A DNA stretch of 64,000 bases from Haliclystus octoradiatus (Eukaryota; Cnidaria; Staurozoa; Stauromedusae; Haliclystidae): positions 19,494,241 through 19,558,240 of the forward strand of contig OU744453.1 in NCBI GenBank assembly GCA_916610825.1. Direction: 5' to 3'. The position numbers and the translations under genes were made by a program. Every line of letters begins with the position of its first letter. The stretch's first letter is position 1. A model generated the notes under the pieces. That model saw only the letters and a list, made by a program, of their open reading frames with translations, was not told where the DNA came from and ran no database searches. Below are positions 46,601 to 55,700 of the stretch, in pieces.

Positions 46601-47977
46601 AGCAGAGACAAGTATAATGACTTTTCAACACATCAAATGAACTCTCTAATTGAAGATTCAACTTCACTATCTCTATATTAATGGTTGTGTCTGTTTGTAA
46701 ATAAATTATTTCTATATTTGTGGTCTGTCCCGGCTGTCCACATCTTATTTACGTCTCACTGGCGAAATAATACAGATAGTTTTGTAAAATCATTATGTTG
46801 AATTCTGCCTGTTATGTTTTCAAAAATGATATTTGTAGGAATTTTGTTCAAATTTTATTTAATAATATAATTAATGACCCATTAAATTAGAAAACAAAGG
46901 ATTATTGTGGGGAAATTGATTAGAGATAATTGATGTTCCAGGCAAAGATTATGTTACATGATTAGTAAAAAGATTACATTGCTCTTGTTCGTGAGTCACC
47001 CAAAACCTAGACCCACAATCATGATATAATCCCTCATTATTCACTATAGTATTAATATTTTATAATTACCAGATCTATTGGGATACCATTTGTTCATTGT
47101 TGTGTGGATGGCTAACAGAGAGACAGGATGTACCCTTACACATACACCAATTGAGAGTATTATCTGAAATACTCGAGGTAAGTCATTATTTACATCATAT
47201 AGAATCCAATTTGCATTACATCATATTTGCTAATAGCATCTTATAGTCCTTATGGCTAATGATGTTGTTTGTACTGCGATAAAAAACTATTTTGATATTC
47301 AAAGCCACTCATGCGCTCGTATCTGAAATGTGCTACTTAATTGCCTACTTGCAGAAAAGTAATCCTTTCTTCTTATCCATTTTTTTTTATTGTCGACTTG
47401 CTGAATAGAACCTATTGCTGGTCTGATCAATAATTGTTTGACTCAAGATAAAAAAACGTTAATGTATAGCCTGTGTATAACAACCACCTGTAGGATCTGG
47501 AGGAATTGGTCTCTATAGACAGGTAACCTCATTACGCAAATTTCTTTCAATATAATATTCAATTTGGTACAAATATGACTTGACCGTTACATACAGATGA
47601 CCGTTATAACAGGTTTGTGCCTTGTATCGTTATAGCTTTAGCCTATGAAATTCTTCTTTATTTCCAAACATGCACGGAAAGTATGTTAAAGAATCATAAT
47701 GTTATTTCATTTGATGTAAGCAAATACGCGCGTATCGATCAAACGTTGCGGCTAAACGCTTACGTCATATTTATTTTAGGTAACGCGCAAATTATTCGAA
47801 GAAGAAGGAGTGGATGAGAAATCTCTAGAAAATGATTCGTATAAAGCCTCGTATTCAAAATTACAAGTAGAAGAGGCTATGTTACACTTAAGTGAACCTG
47901 GTAAATTAACGCGAAATATTGGTTATGAAAGTTACAAAAGTAGGGCGAACACAATGGATAGTGACGGAGAATATTAA
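25646..47977 (+). CDS. CADPS: CADPS/CAPS, calcium-dependent secretion activator (28 exons)
   Basis: Exons: 25646-26437, 28058-28141, 28546-28694, 29003-29096, 29902-29970, 30393-30445, 30544-30655, 31453-31592, 31788-31854, 34305-34413, 35252-35461, 36442-36578, 37293-37480, 37697-37798, 38207-38270, 38825-38948, 39739-39845, 40468-40488, 40555-40711, 41732-41873, 42694-42849, 43599-43710, 44206-44247, 44471-44545, 45121-45204, 45956-46063, 47073-47177, 47780-47977. All are GT..AG with matching phases, totalling 3801 nt = 1266 residues (human CAPS1 1353). The start [11 protein letters not shown] parallels human MLDPSSSEEES. Order: acidic N-terminus, conserved helical block ([32 protein letters not shown]), C2 (exons 4-8), PH (exons 9-11; [31 protein letters not shown]), then the MUN region ([23 protein letters not shown]). 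It primes dense-core vesicles through PIP2, syntaxin and SNAREs. The linker between exons 20 and 21 is much shorter than in vertebrates. AATAAA is at 48336. Confidence 0.96.
27128..27176 (+). repeat. GGATTA/AGATTA hexamer microsatellite
   Basis: Eight or so near-perfect hexamers of the type GGATTA in CADPS intron 1. This is a variant of telomere-like sequence but not TTAGGG. Confidence 0.8.
27443..27934 (+). mobile_element. SINE family A, full-length tRNA-headed copy
   Basis: The 492-bp copy opens GGAGGATTAGCTCAGATGGC (A box) with GTGGTTCAAATCC (B box), so the head is tRNA-derived. A long body follows with GCGGCGCATCGTTGCGCATT and GAGGAGTGGTACGGGTGCC, and the 3' end is GATTGAATCCAAATATCAAA. 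The second full copy at 52838-53328 ends at the same base, fixing both termini. It lies in CADPS intron 1, sense to the gene, and ends 124 bases from exon 2. Confidence 0.92.
28166..28268. repeat. Perfect 43-bp-arm hairpin in CADPS intron 2
   Basis: Positions 28166-28208 and 28226-28268 are exact reverse complements around a 17-base loop. The hairpin begins 25 bases after exon 2. Transcription would give a perfectly paired RNA stem. Confidence 0.9.
29246..29370 (+). repeat. Three tandem 43-bp units
   Basis: The block GATATATGTGTAGCTACAAT...GAGGTCACCCC begins at 29246, 29289 and 29332 and is nearly identical each time. It lies in CADPS intron 4. Confidence 0.9.
29464..29748. mobile_element. 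Foldback MITE with about 130-bp arms nested in a family A MITE
   Basis: GCCTGGTTTCCATATAGCAA at the left pairs with its complement ending at 29748, and the arms stay matched almost to the centre near 29600. TTATA precedes and follows it, a likely 5-bp target duplication. The flanks (29411-29463 and 29749-29765) are the two pieces of an older family A MITE, so this insertion came second. It lies in CADPS intron 4. Confidence 0.88.
30757..30880 (+). mobile_element. GTTCATGAAC foldback family copy
   Basis: TTGTGGAAAACATTTCAGGGGTTCATGAACAG starts it and AACTGTTTTCACAGG ends it: a diverged member of the palindromic family, in CADPS intron 7. Confidence 0.7.
31885..32005 (+). mobile_element. GTTCATGAAC family fragment
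   Basis: Diverged tandem TTCATGAAC-type units with CAATTTCA spacers, similar to the minisatellite at 10209, in CADPS intron 9. Confidence 0.6.
32029..32887. mobile_element. Foldback element of about 860 bp, TATATCCGGGATATTGGGA ends
   Basis: TATATCCGGGATATTGGGA at the left is repeated in reverse complement at the right end. The arms keep pairing for about 400 bases each, for example TGTGTCTCACTCTTTTTGCT at about 32125 against 32740-32765, and CTCAAATGCTCACGCGATTA against 32490-32515. No open frame is present. It lies in CADPS intron 9. Confidence 0.85.
33001..33367 (-). mobile_element. SINE family A copy, 3'-truncated
   Basis: The head (GGTGATTAGCTCAGTTGGCA, reading leftward) and body match the 27443 copy, but about 115 bases of the 3' end are absent. 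It is antisense in CADPS intron 9. Confidence 0.88.
33434..33580 (+). mobile_element. GTTCATGAAC family fragment
   Basis: Diverged TTCATG(A/G)-type units with an AAATGGCCTG block, as in other family members, in CADPS intron 9. Confidence 0.55.
34445..34556 (+). mobile_element. GTTCATGAAC family copy
   Basis: CCCCTGTTAAAACAGTTCATGA terminus followed by TTCATGAAC units and an AACTCAATGTTTTTC end, in CADPS intron 10. Confidence 0.6.
35583..35708 (-). mobile_element. SINE family B copy, reverse
   Basis: Reading leftward, GGCCTTAGTGTAGCGATTAG then TTGGGTTCAATTC match the family B head and B box, followed by the AAAGGCATCCTGCC body motif, in CADPS intron 11. Confidence 0.6.
36930..37130 (+). mobile_element. 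GTTCATGAAC family copy, diverged
   Basis: AAGTTCATGAACTC and GAACTGTTCATGAATTTC units lie near a CACAGGGG end, in CADPS intron 12. Confidence 0.55.
37949..38040 (+). mobile_element. SINE family B fragment
   Basis: CCTTGGTATAGTGATTAGGGTG and TTGGGTTCAATTCCTGGCAG match the family B promoter boxes. The body is truncated. It lies in CADPS intron 14. Confidence 0.6.
39105..39299. mobile_element. Palindromic GTTCATGAAC foldback element
   Basis: This 195-bp copy begins CCCCTGCGAAAACAGC and ends with the complement, with GTTCATGAACGTTAAATGGC on both arms. It is the second-cleanest family member after 13139 and lies in CADPS intron 16. Confidence 0.88.
39340..39410 (-). mobile_element. SINE family B head fragment, reverse
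   Basis: Reading leftward, CTGTAGTGGCTAGGATGCTG resembles the family B A box region. It lies directly beyond the foldback in CADPS intron 16. Confidence 0.45.
39473..39640 (+). mobile_element. MITE family C (CAGTAGAACTCAGTTAATATC)
   Basis: It begins CAGTAGAACTCAGTTAATAT after TA and carries GGGGGATATTAAG near its right end. It shares its whole length with 42183-42350, including TCCTCCATACAAACTC. The CAGT/TA borders again suggest a mariner-like source. Confidence 0.75.
40257..40432 (+). mobile_element. MITE family A copy
   Basis: 176-bp copy with CAGTGAAACC and GGTTTGACTG ends and TA borders, ending 35 bases before the CADPS microexon. Confidence 0.85.
40468..40488 (+). CDS. CADPS: 21-nt microexon of CADPS (exon 18)
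   Basis: TTTGATACAG precedes it and GTAAGAGTGG follows. It encodes ASRKSAA in phase 0. With the next exon it gives eleven residues between HHLE and YSDLM, exactly the number in human CAPS1 between HHAE and WSDLM. The following intron is only 66 bases. Without it the protein would lose seven residues of this loop but stay in frame. Confidence 0.8.
40739..40797 (+). repeat. CAT trinucleotide microsatellite
   Basis: About 19 CAT units start 28 bases after CADPS exon 19, inside the intron. The poly-His reading frame through it is not coding. Confidence 0.9.
40890..41345 (-). mobile_element. Non-LTR retrotransposon remnant, reverse transcriptase C-terminus
   Basis: Reading leftward in shifting frames it encodes [32 protein letters not shown] and [15 protein letters not shown]. 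These match the LINE pattern 'LQNRAARIITG..LNWLSVxxR..WNxLPxxIRN'. Frameshifts show it is dead. It lies antisense in CADPS intron 19 and differs from the copy at 1-760. Confidence 0.75.
42183..42350 (-). mobile_element. MITE family C copy
   Basis: 168 bp bounded by TA, with CAGTCGAGCTCGGTTAATAT at one end and CAGTCCAACTTGCTTCATAT at the other, an imperfect inverted repeat. It defines the full length of family C and lies in CADPS intron 20. Confidence 0.8.
43196..43390 (+). mobile_element. GTTCATGAAC family copy
   Basis: It begins TGTGAAAACAGTTCATGAAC and contains two direct copies of a block with CACAAAAACAGTTTTATAAG. It follows an open stretch at 43105 that resembles an exon but does not fit CADPS. 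Confidence 0.65.
43932..44100 (+). mobile_element. GTTCATGAAC family copy, diverged
   Basis: Several TTCATGAA and GAACTTT units with a TTTAAATGGTC block, in CADPS intron 22. A shorter piece lies at 44345-44425. Confidence 0.55.
44571..44749 (-). mobile_element. MITE family A copy, diverged
   Basis: CAGTCAAACC...GGTTTCATTG with TA borders, more substituted than the other copies. It begins 25 bases after CADPS exon 24. Confidence 0.8.
44785..44965 (-). mobile_element. SINE family A copy, head half only
   Basis: The head and the first part of the body are present, but an internal block containing GCGGCGCATCG and everything 3' of it is missing. It sits beside the family A MITE in CADPS intron 24. 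Confidence 0.85.
47465..47612 (-). mobile_element. Degenerate family A MITE
   Basis: ATAACAACCACCTGTAGGAT, CTATAGACAGGTAACC and GACCGTTATAACAGGTTTG are recognisable pieces of the family. The ends are lost. It lies in the last CADPS intron. Confidence 0.55.
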
Positions 47978-49794
47978 ATAAGATATTTGCGAATTATTGG
48001 GAATTAATTAATTAAATGAATTGGGAATTAAATAATATTAATTATATACTTTAACACAGAAAAAATGATAGCAATTTAACTTTATATTGATAGTTTAAAC
48101 AATGTTCAGTTCATTTAACATGGCAACATAAATGAATTGAACATTGTTTTATCTTTTTTGTCTGATCGTTTTCAAATGAATGGGAATGACAACGTTTCGA
48201 CTTTGCGATGCTGCCATCTTCAAATGTGTTGCCATTCACAATTTAAATTACGTTTCGTTAATGTTTTGTAGCCACTTGCAAGTTGGCAGGACAACGTTTT
48301 GGCAACTTTAAGTTTCCCCGAACGTCTATTGTATCAATAAAGAGAGTTATGCTGTCACCGATTTTTTCTGTGTTAAATTAAATAGGTGTTTGCAGTGGAG
48401 ATATAATTATTTACGTAATGCGGAATATGTCAATTTGAAAATATTTTGAGAATTTTGTAAATAAGGGTAAAACAGCCTACTTATATAAAAAGTTCGTCTA
48501 ACCATGGGTAATACTTTTTGTCAGTTTGTAACTTTTCGTGATTTGTGAAGTGATCTGTAAGTAAAATCTATTTAATTTCATTGTAAATAATAATATAATA
48601 ATAAAGGTATTCAAAAGTATTTTTCTCCTATGATCGCGTTTTGGATACATTTTCTAAATTATTTTTGTCATTTACTTTTCAACTTCGGCGAAGTAAATTA
48701 ATCTTCAAATTGCTAATTTAATCTATTCAACATTTGTATTTATATATGGTATTGTTGTTGTTGTTGTTATTAATAGTATCAACACATAATTTTATTATTG
48801 TATTATCTGAATAAAACATAATAACATCGAATTAATTATTCTCTATTTTCCTATAAGGTATAGCACTTAGACCGTAAATTTATCAACATTTCGTGGAAGA
48901 TAGTATACCAAATTTAATTATGTTTTGTAGATTTAAGCAATAGACAAGGCTGTAATGAACTTTGACATTACAGTAAAAATTCCCTTAGCTATTCCCTCAT
49001 TAGCTCATTACGAATGCTCTCCTACTTTATTGCTCATTTTTCTAAAATTCCCTATATTCCCGGGGGAGTACTTCGAATAAAAAGGGAAAGTAATTAGCTA
49101 TCGTGATTATCAAAACAATCTTATTGCTATTTTCTTCCAATTGGTTTTAATTCGACAACTTTGCATCCATTTTTGCTTGCTTTGCCTGACGTCATTATCT
49201 CGATCGAATTCATTTCGCGCGCCATTTGTTTGCCCGCAAATCATTATGCAATCATGACGAATTTCTGGAGAAAAAAATGTGTCCAGTATCATCGCATAGA
49301 CTGAAGGATACTTCGTAACCATGAGTCAAAGAATATTGCGACAGAAAACTGCAAGTTGTTGTGTGGACAGCGTTTGGGTTCATTCATGATAAACCATTGT
49401 CGATCATCTTTTCTTCCTTTGGCCTGACGGTGGTTATCATACTTTACACAGCAAACGGCTACTTTCGCTAGCTTTTATTATTAATGTTATTCGAAGAAAC
49501 TTTTACTCAAAACAATAACAAACATTTAAATATAGTATATACTTTCGCTAGCTTTTATTATTAATGTTATTCGAAGAAACTTTTACTCAAAACAATAACA
49601 AACATTTAAAATCATATGTTTTTACATTTCGCTCAAATTATTGCGTTTTTAAGTACATTGAGAAAAATCAAAATGGCGTTGAAAAGTTTTGGAAAGCGAA
49701 TTAGTATATTCATCATCCGCCATTTGCATATATAGATAGACTGTGTATTAACATCTTTCAAAACTTCAAACAGAGGCCAAGATTGCTTTCTCTT
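47978..49794. other. Intergenic space between convergent CADPS and the TRP gene
   Basis: It contains AATAAA at 48336 for CADPS, a tandem duplication at 49460, and around 49187-49225 a CpG-richer patch with CRE TGACGTCA (49187) and TTTCGCGCG. A minus-strand open frame at 49110-49322 shows no family motif. No gene is called. Confidence 0.5.
49460..49610 (+). repeat. Direct 71-bp duplication
   Basis: 49460-49530 and 49540-49610 are identical, separated by nine bases. Identity without substitutions implies a recent event. Confidence 0.92.
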
Positions 49795-52700
49795 TCATCG
49801 TTGCTTCGAGCGTCCTCTTCTCTTTCGTTTTCCTTTCTTGTCAGGTGTTTCTTCCATGCTTTCTTCTAGACTTTTTGAAGCTATTTCATTTTCTGATTTA
49901 CTACGTTGCAATGATGATGGTTTTGGACTAAGAAGATGAGATGATGGAGAATCCCCAGTGAATAATTTGTTGGCGTAACTGAACATCCCACCGAGTTTAC
50001 TCTCGTCTTGGTCGCCTGAAATAATAGAGATAAACAGACAAAAGCAATTAATAATTATTGTAGATCGACTCCCAGGTCTGGTATAGATTATCCGCCACAT
50101 CCAGAGTCAATCCTATTATTTCGTTGATATTAGATCAAATTAAAGGCTGTTTTACAATTTTGTAGTATTCAATTTCAATGAACTATAAAGGCTCAAATTG
50201 ACTTCTAGTGACACTAAACAAATCATTTTGAAATGAATCAATTCTTTGTCCACCTATAATTTTGCACCTATCAACCCTAAAATATCATTTTAACAAAAAT
50301 TGAATATGTATCTTTATTGAACTTTTTCTGGATTATATTTTTATTCGATGCACTTACCAACTTTGAATCCTGCTTTCTCCAATGCTCGAGTGATAAGTCT
50401 CTGTTGTTCGATGACATTTTCCTGGCTTTCTTTCATCCATGTAATAAATGATACTTGTTGTTTGGCTATTTCATTGACTTTTTTCATCATGTTCCTTTTC
50501 TGACCTTGTTTTTTTTCTTTCTCAACTGACGTAACGAAAGTCTGTACGATCTTTTTTGTATCAGATGCCACATCTTGTAGATCCTGCATGGATGAGACCA
50601 AAGCATCCGTGGTCCCATCTATTCCTTTTGTTTGACCATCATCGTATTCCTCCTACAATTATACAATACCGTGCAACCTGTGACTAACAGCCATCTATGA
50701 AAACCGCAAGAATTGGCCGCTATAGACAGGTGGTCTTTGTAACGATGATTCCTTAAATGGAATGTATAGTAAATTGAACACTGATATAATGAGCTTTGTA
50801 GACAGGTAAATATTCGCCGAGATGACTGTTATAGCAGGTTTTACTGTACTTACTGAACAAATCATATTTACTCAAGTACAGCTGATATGACAGAAATGAA
50901 ACATTTCAAATCATATCTTCCACTCACATGCTGATATCGTCTTGCGTGTTTAAATTCTACTTAAGGCTTGCTTGACACTCCATATTAGTTTGTAATTGAT
51001 TGATTTTCAAGCTAAAGGTTCTAATCTGAACAAAATTAAATGTGTGTAGAAGCGTGATTAGTCCTAGTGGCTCTATTATTTTGTGGCCTTAGTGTAATGA
51101 TTAGGGCGTCGGACCTCAGCTCGCAGGGTTTCGGGATTCAATCTTTGAAAGAAACACTATTGATCGAGGCTGAGAAGGGCATCCGGTTATCAGTTTGGTT
51201 TTGGTTTTACAGAGAGATTCTACAAGTGATATAATCAGAGTATTTAGACAACGGAATTCCACCCATCATTTTATGATTTCAGTTTCTAATTTCCTTCTGA
51301 ATCTTTCTATTCTCCCGCAAACCTAGTTTCCAGGTTCAGTCGGACCATAAAAAAAAATCTATCTGTTTTTGGTTATACCATCCTTACCAGTGGTGAACAT
51401 TGAGTACGTAAATACTTTTTCAGTTTCTTTTGTTTGGAATCACCAAGTCCTCTTTCTATATTCAACATTAGTCTTGCTTGTTGTAAGCATGCATTTGCAC
51501 TTGCATTGCCATAGACACGAGAGAATGTTTCAGACATCAATGCAATATAAAGATTTAAACAAACGATTGATACCAAAGCGAAATATGTTGCCGTCATAAT
51601 ATGAGCCAATGTTTCATCGATTGATTCAAGGCTTTTTAAATCGAAATCACCACCTAATGCCATTATCCACACCGTGTAAATCTATAGAAATAATAACAAC
51701 ACTCGATCAAATACTATTCTAAAACATGTGACATTGTCATCGAACGTAATCCTGTACTTTGATTGGTTGATTGGTTAGTTCAGAAATCTTTATTGTTCCA
51801 AACTAATGTTTTAATATTTTTTCCATTTTCTGAGTCTTGACCTCCCCCGCGAAGCAGTATTAACTTGGGTTATTAGTTGATTGGATTGCGTGTGTTAGCA
51901 TGTCAGTATTTTAAGCATTTATGCATTTATTTTAGGTTTTCTTGCTCGGGGACCAATAATATTCCTGCCAGTCGAAGAATCACCGATCGAGGGTCTTTTA
52001 AGCTTGGCAGTTTACTTTTGCATCCCACAATGACTCTAAACGCTTCAGGGGAGGGGATAATCCAATATTAAAAACTAAGTTAATGGTAGTAGAAATCCTA
52101 GGCTATAGCTACAACTTTTGATGAATAATAGACTACTTGGCTATTCACCGAGACGAAAGAAAGGAGCTCAATCGATGTCTACATTTTTTGTGATTCGATG
52201 ATCATGGGTTCTCAGCAGCCAATCAAAACTGACGATTTACTTTCAAACTGTCAATTTTCAATGCCACGTTTCATTCTATTGGCTTTAATGGTTATACGAT
52301 CAATGGATAACGTCGCCTCTGAACGAGAACTTTTATAGCGTAGAAAGTTTCACCAGTGACAAATTCTTCTCGGCATCATTACGGCTTATAAATACAACAA
52401 CATTATCTGCGAGGCTATGTTTGTTAATCCACAGAGTCACGCGATAGGTTGAAAATGATGACGCAATTTCATAAAACAATATTATGATGTTGATGTCGTT
52501 CTACATACCAAATTATTAACATTTGCGTAGGAATTGGATTCATTCCCTTTTGCTTTCATTATCTTAGCATTTTCCACTCCACCGAATAACATCCAAAATG
52601 CACAAACATATGGTATAAAGAATTCGAAGAATAAAAATGCAAATTTAATTGTATCTGCAATCACGTGACCTAAAATCGAGAAAATTCCATCCAATCACAT

Positions 52701-55700
52701 TAAAGAGTCACAAGCAATCTTATTTGAAAAAGTTTGGAATTTGGGGCCGAATTCGATGTCATGAAACTACGTAGTATAACTCTTATATAGTTTCGAGCCA
52801 CGTTTCTTCCAAGATCGTGAAACTCTTCAATTCTCCCTTCATTTGATATTTGGATTCAATCAAGCTTTTTCTGGAGTTATAATGTAATATTCCTATTAAA
52901 ATTAGTGTAGGTTAAGTTTAATTGAGCAATACGTGAGTGCCTCTTTTCGACAATACAAAGTAAAAGTAATGTAGACGGTGTCACCCTACCGAAGGCACCC
53001 GTACCACTCCTCTATTTCTAGATGAGTGGCTTTTTTCGCTGAGAGCAATGATTTTAAACGCTCTTTGTTGATCTCAGCCGCGACACTGCAGATCAATTTC
53101 AACAGATTTCATGGCAGATAGGTCTTGATTGTCAATGCGCAACGATGCGCCGCAGCTACTCACAATGCAATTCCCTCTGGACCATTCCATCCGCCATTCT
53201 CAGATGGTACTCATTTGATGTTTCAGATAAAGTCAAGGCTAAGTTGACCTTAGGGGGATTTGAACCACAGTCGATCAGATATGATTCGATCTGAAGTTCG
53301 GTTGCTCTGCCATCTGAGCTAATCCTCCGTTGATGAATATAAGACAATACAAGATGATGACAAATACATATTATTGAGCTCAGGATAGATTGGGGTAAAT
53401 ACATGCCTTTGTATTCAAGGCACAGCAACACGTTGAAGCTAGTAAATGCCGAAACGTTGCTCGGAATATCAGCTATGCCTGGCCGTGATTTGTATCGTTC
53501 TTTGTGTAGCAAATATATGCTAGGAGAAAGAGACGGTGAATAGAGATCAGTTTTATCATAGAGGTGGAGGATAGAAATCAGTTTTATGTGGGGATATTAA
53601 GCAAGGTGGGACGTTAAAAAGGGTGATATTAACCGAATTTGACTGTGTACTACTAATTCTTTACAATGCAAATTCCTCTAGAGCATTCCTTTCACCCTCA
53701 AAAAGATCGTACTTATTTGATTTTCATGTAGAGTCAAGTAAGCAAAGTTGATGTAGCTCTAGACATTGAAAACAGTGATGCATACAGTATTGTTAACTTT
53801 TCCTGGTATTGTGAACTCACCGAGAAGCGTAACGAAGGCAGAAAGAAAGGCAAATCCCTGACAGATCTTCATCAAACGCATCCAGACCATCATCAAAGTT
53901 AGAGAAAAGGAAATTCGATGTAAATTATGATTTCCATCCGTTGGCATAGCAACAACAGTAATTCTTGTTGCTACAGTTAAACATACCAATAATAAAGCCA
54001 TCCATTCGATGATATTCCATCCACTTCGAAAATAGGAGCTATGATATCTTTTCACACGCTGTAATTCACTGTTTAAAAATCTTCTTTCATCTGGCCATCT
54101 TGGATGTGAATAGATTAAATCGCGATCAATTAATTGACAACGCCAATCTTTCCATTCGTTAAATCTTGCTTGCATGTTACGTGCCTCAAATACTTCCTGG
54201 AATACAAAAATATTATTCAACTCTGCTATACAGAATACGTTTGACAAGACAATAATTTCTTAAAATTAACACATTTTTGATGCGGAAACAAGAATACATC
54301 CATTTGTCCACACAGCTAGAAAACATTTTCTTATTTTAAGTAAAACATTTTTTAAATTATTTTTATCTTGGTCCGAAAAACTCTTAAATAAAGAAAATCT
54401 ATCTACTTAAGATCATTTATTCTCCTGTGACTTCTTAATCAACGTCTTCCTTTTCGAGATAGCGATACAGATTCCTTTTGATTCATTTAAATTCGAGGCT
54501 GCAGGATGAATAATTTCGATTTTATTATCAAAGTAGTATGTCGTTGTTATCGTAATGCGATTAAGGACATATGATGTACAATAAAGTCAAGTATGCCAAA
54601 TGATACCAACAAATTTTGATGCATATTTAGTTAGCTATAATGTTAGATGCTGAAGAAAGTTGAACATGACTTTTCGATTTGTAAGCTGTAAGCTGTACAC
54701 ATGTAAGCTGATATATATTTGGTTGATAATGATGAGGACGATGAAGTCAAATTAAATGTTACTAACCGATGCAATGAAATACCACGTCATTAAGAGTACG
54801 ATGACTTCCATTACAATCCGCCATGAATTATCATTGAGAGGTTTGTAGAATTTGTCGTCTCTCGGATGCGTAAACCCTAATGCTGTCCACATCAACGCGT
54901 AAAATAGATTAACAAGTAGATATCCGATCATATAATTACGTCCAAATAAATTCCATTTGACAGCAATCAGCTTTTTAATGACTGGATGTGTAACCAATGA
55001 CAACTCAGAGAAGAAAACAATTACCTTGACAACAGAAAAAAAGCAAAAATGTTTTAGCTTTTTATGTAAAATAATATCTGATAAGTAACTTTATTTGATT
55101 AGAAAAATCAATGAAAAAAGCTTTATACGATGTTATTTATAAGCATCTTTAATGACATAATTTCCATCTGTTAGCTTAAAAATGATAGAAGCATTTCATG
55201 CTTTCGCAATGACAATAATCCTGTTTCCCATTTTTGTTACCATTGACTCTTCTTCTGGAATAATTAAGCTGTTTTCATAAACATATTTTCATTTGATTAC
55301 AAACGTCAATGGCAGCAGGAATTTGGAATTCATTTTATTTCACTAAATAAAAATAGTCACAGAGATATGTACTGGATATTTGAGAACACTAGTATCCAGT
55401 TAGACACCGAATGAGCATACAGTGTAAAGCGCATTACAATGGCTTGCTTGAGAAGTATACTATCAAGTTTGCATTAAATGTATAAAATTGACAAAAACAT
55501 CATTTGAACAGTTTGTGAATGAAATGAGCAAACAAAAATATATATTCTCGTCACCTATGTGACTTACTATCCATAAAGTAGAAATTAAATACGAATCTGA
55601 TTTGGTTCATGCCAATGAAATATTCAATAAATCAGTAATGCGGGTATCAGCGGCTTTTCCGGGGAGGAGATGACTCCTGGGGCACCCCCGTGATTTGCAA

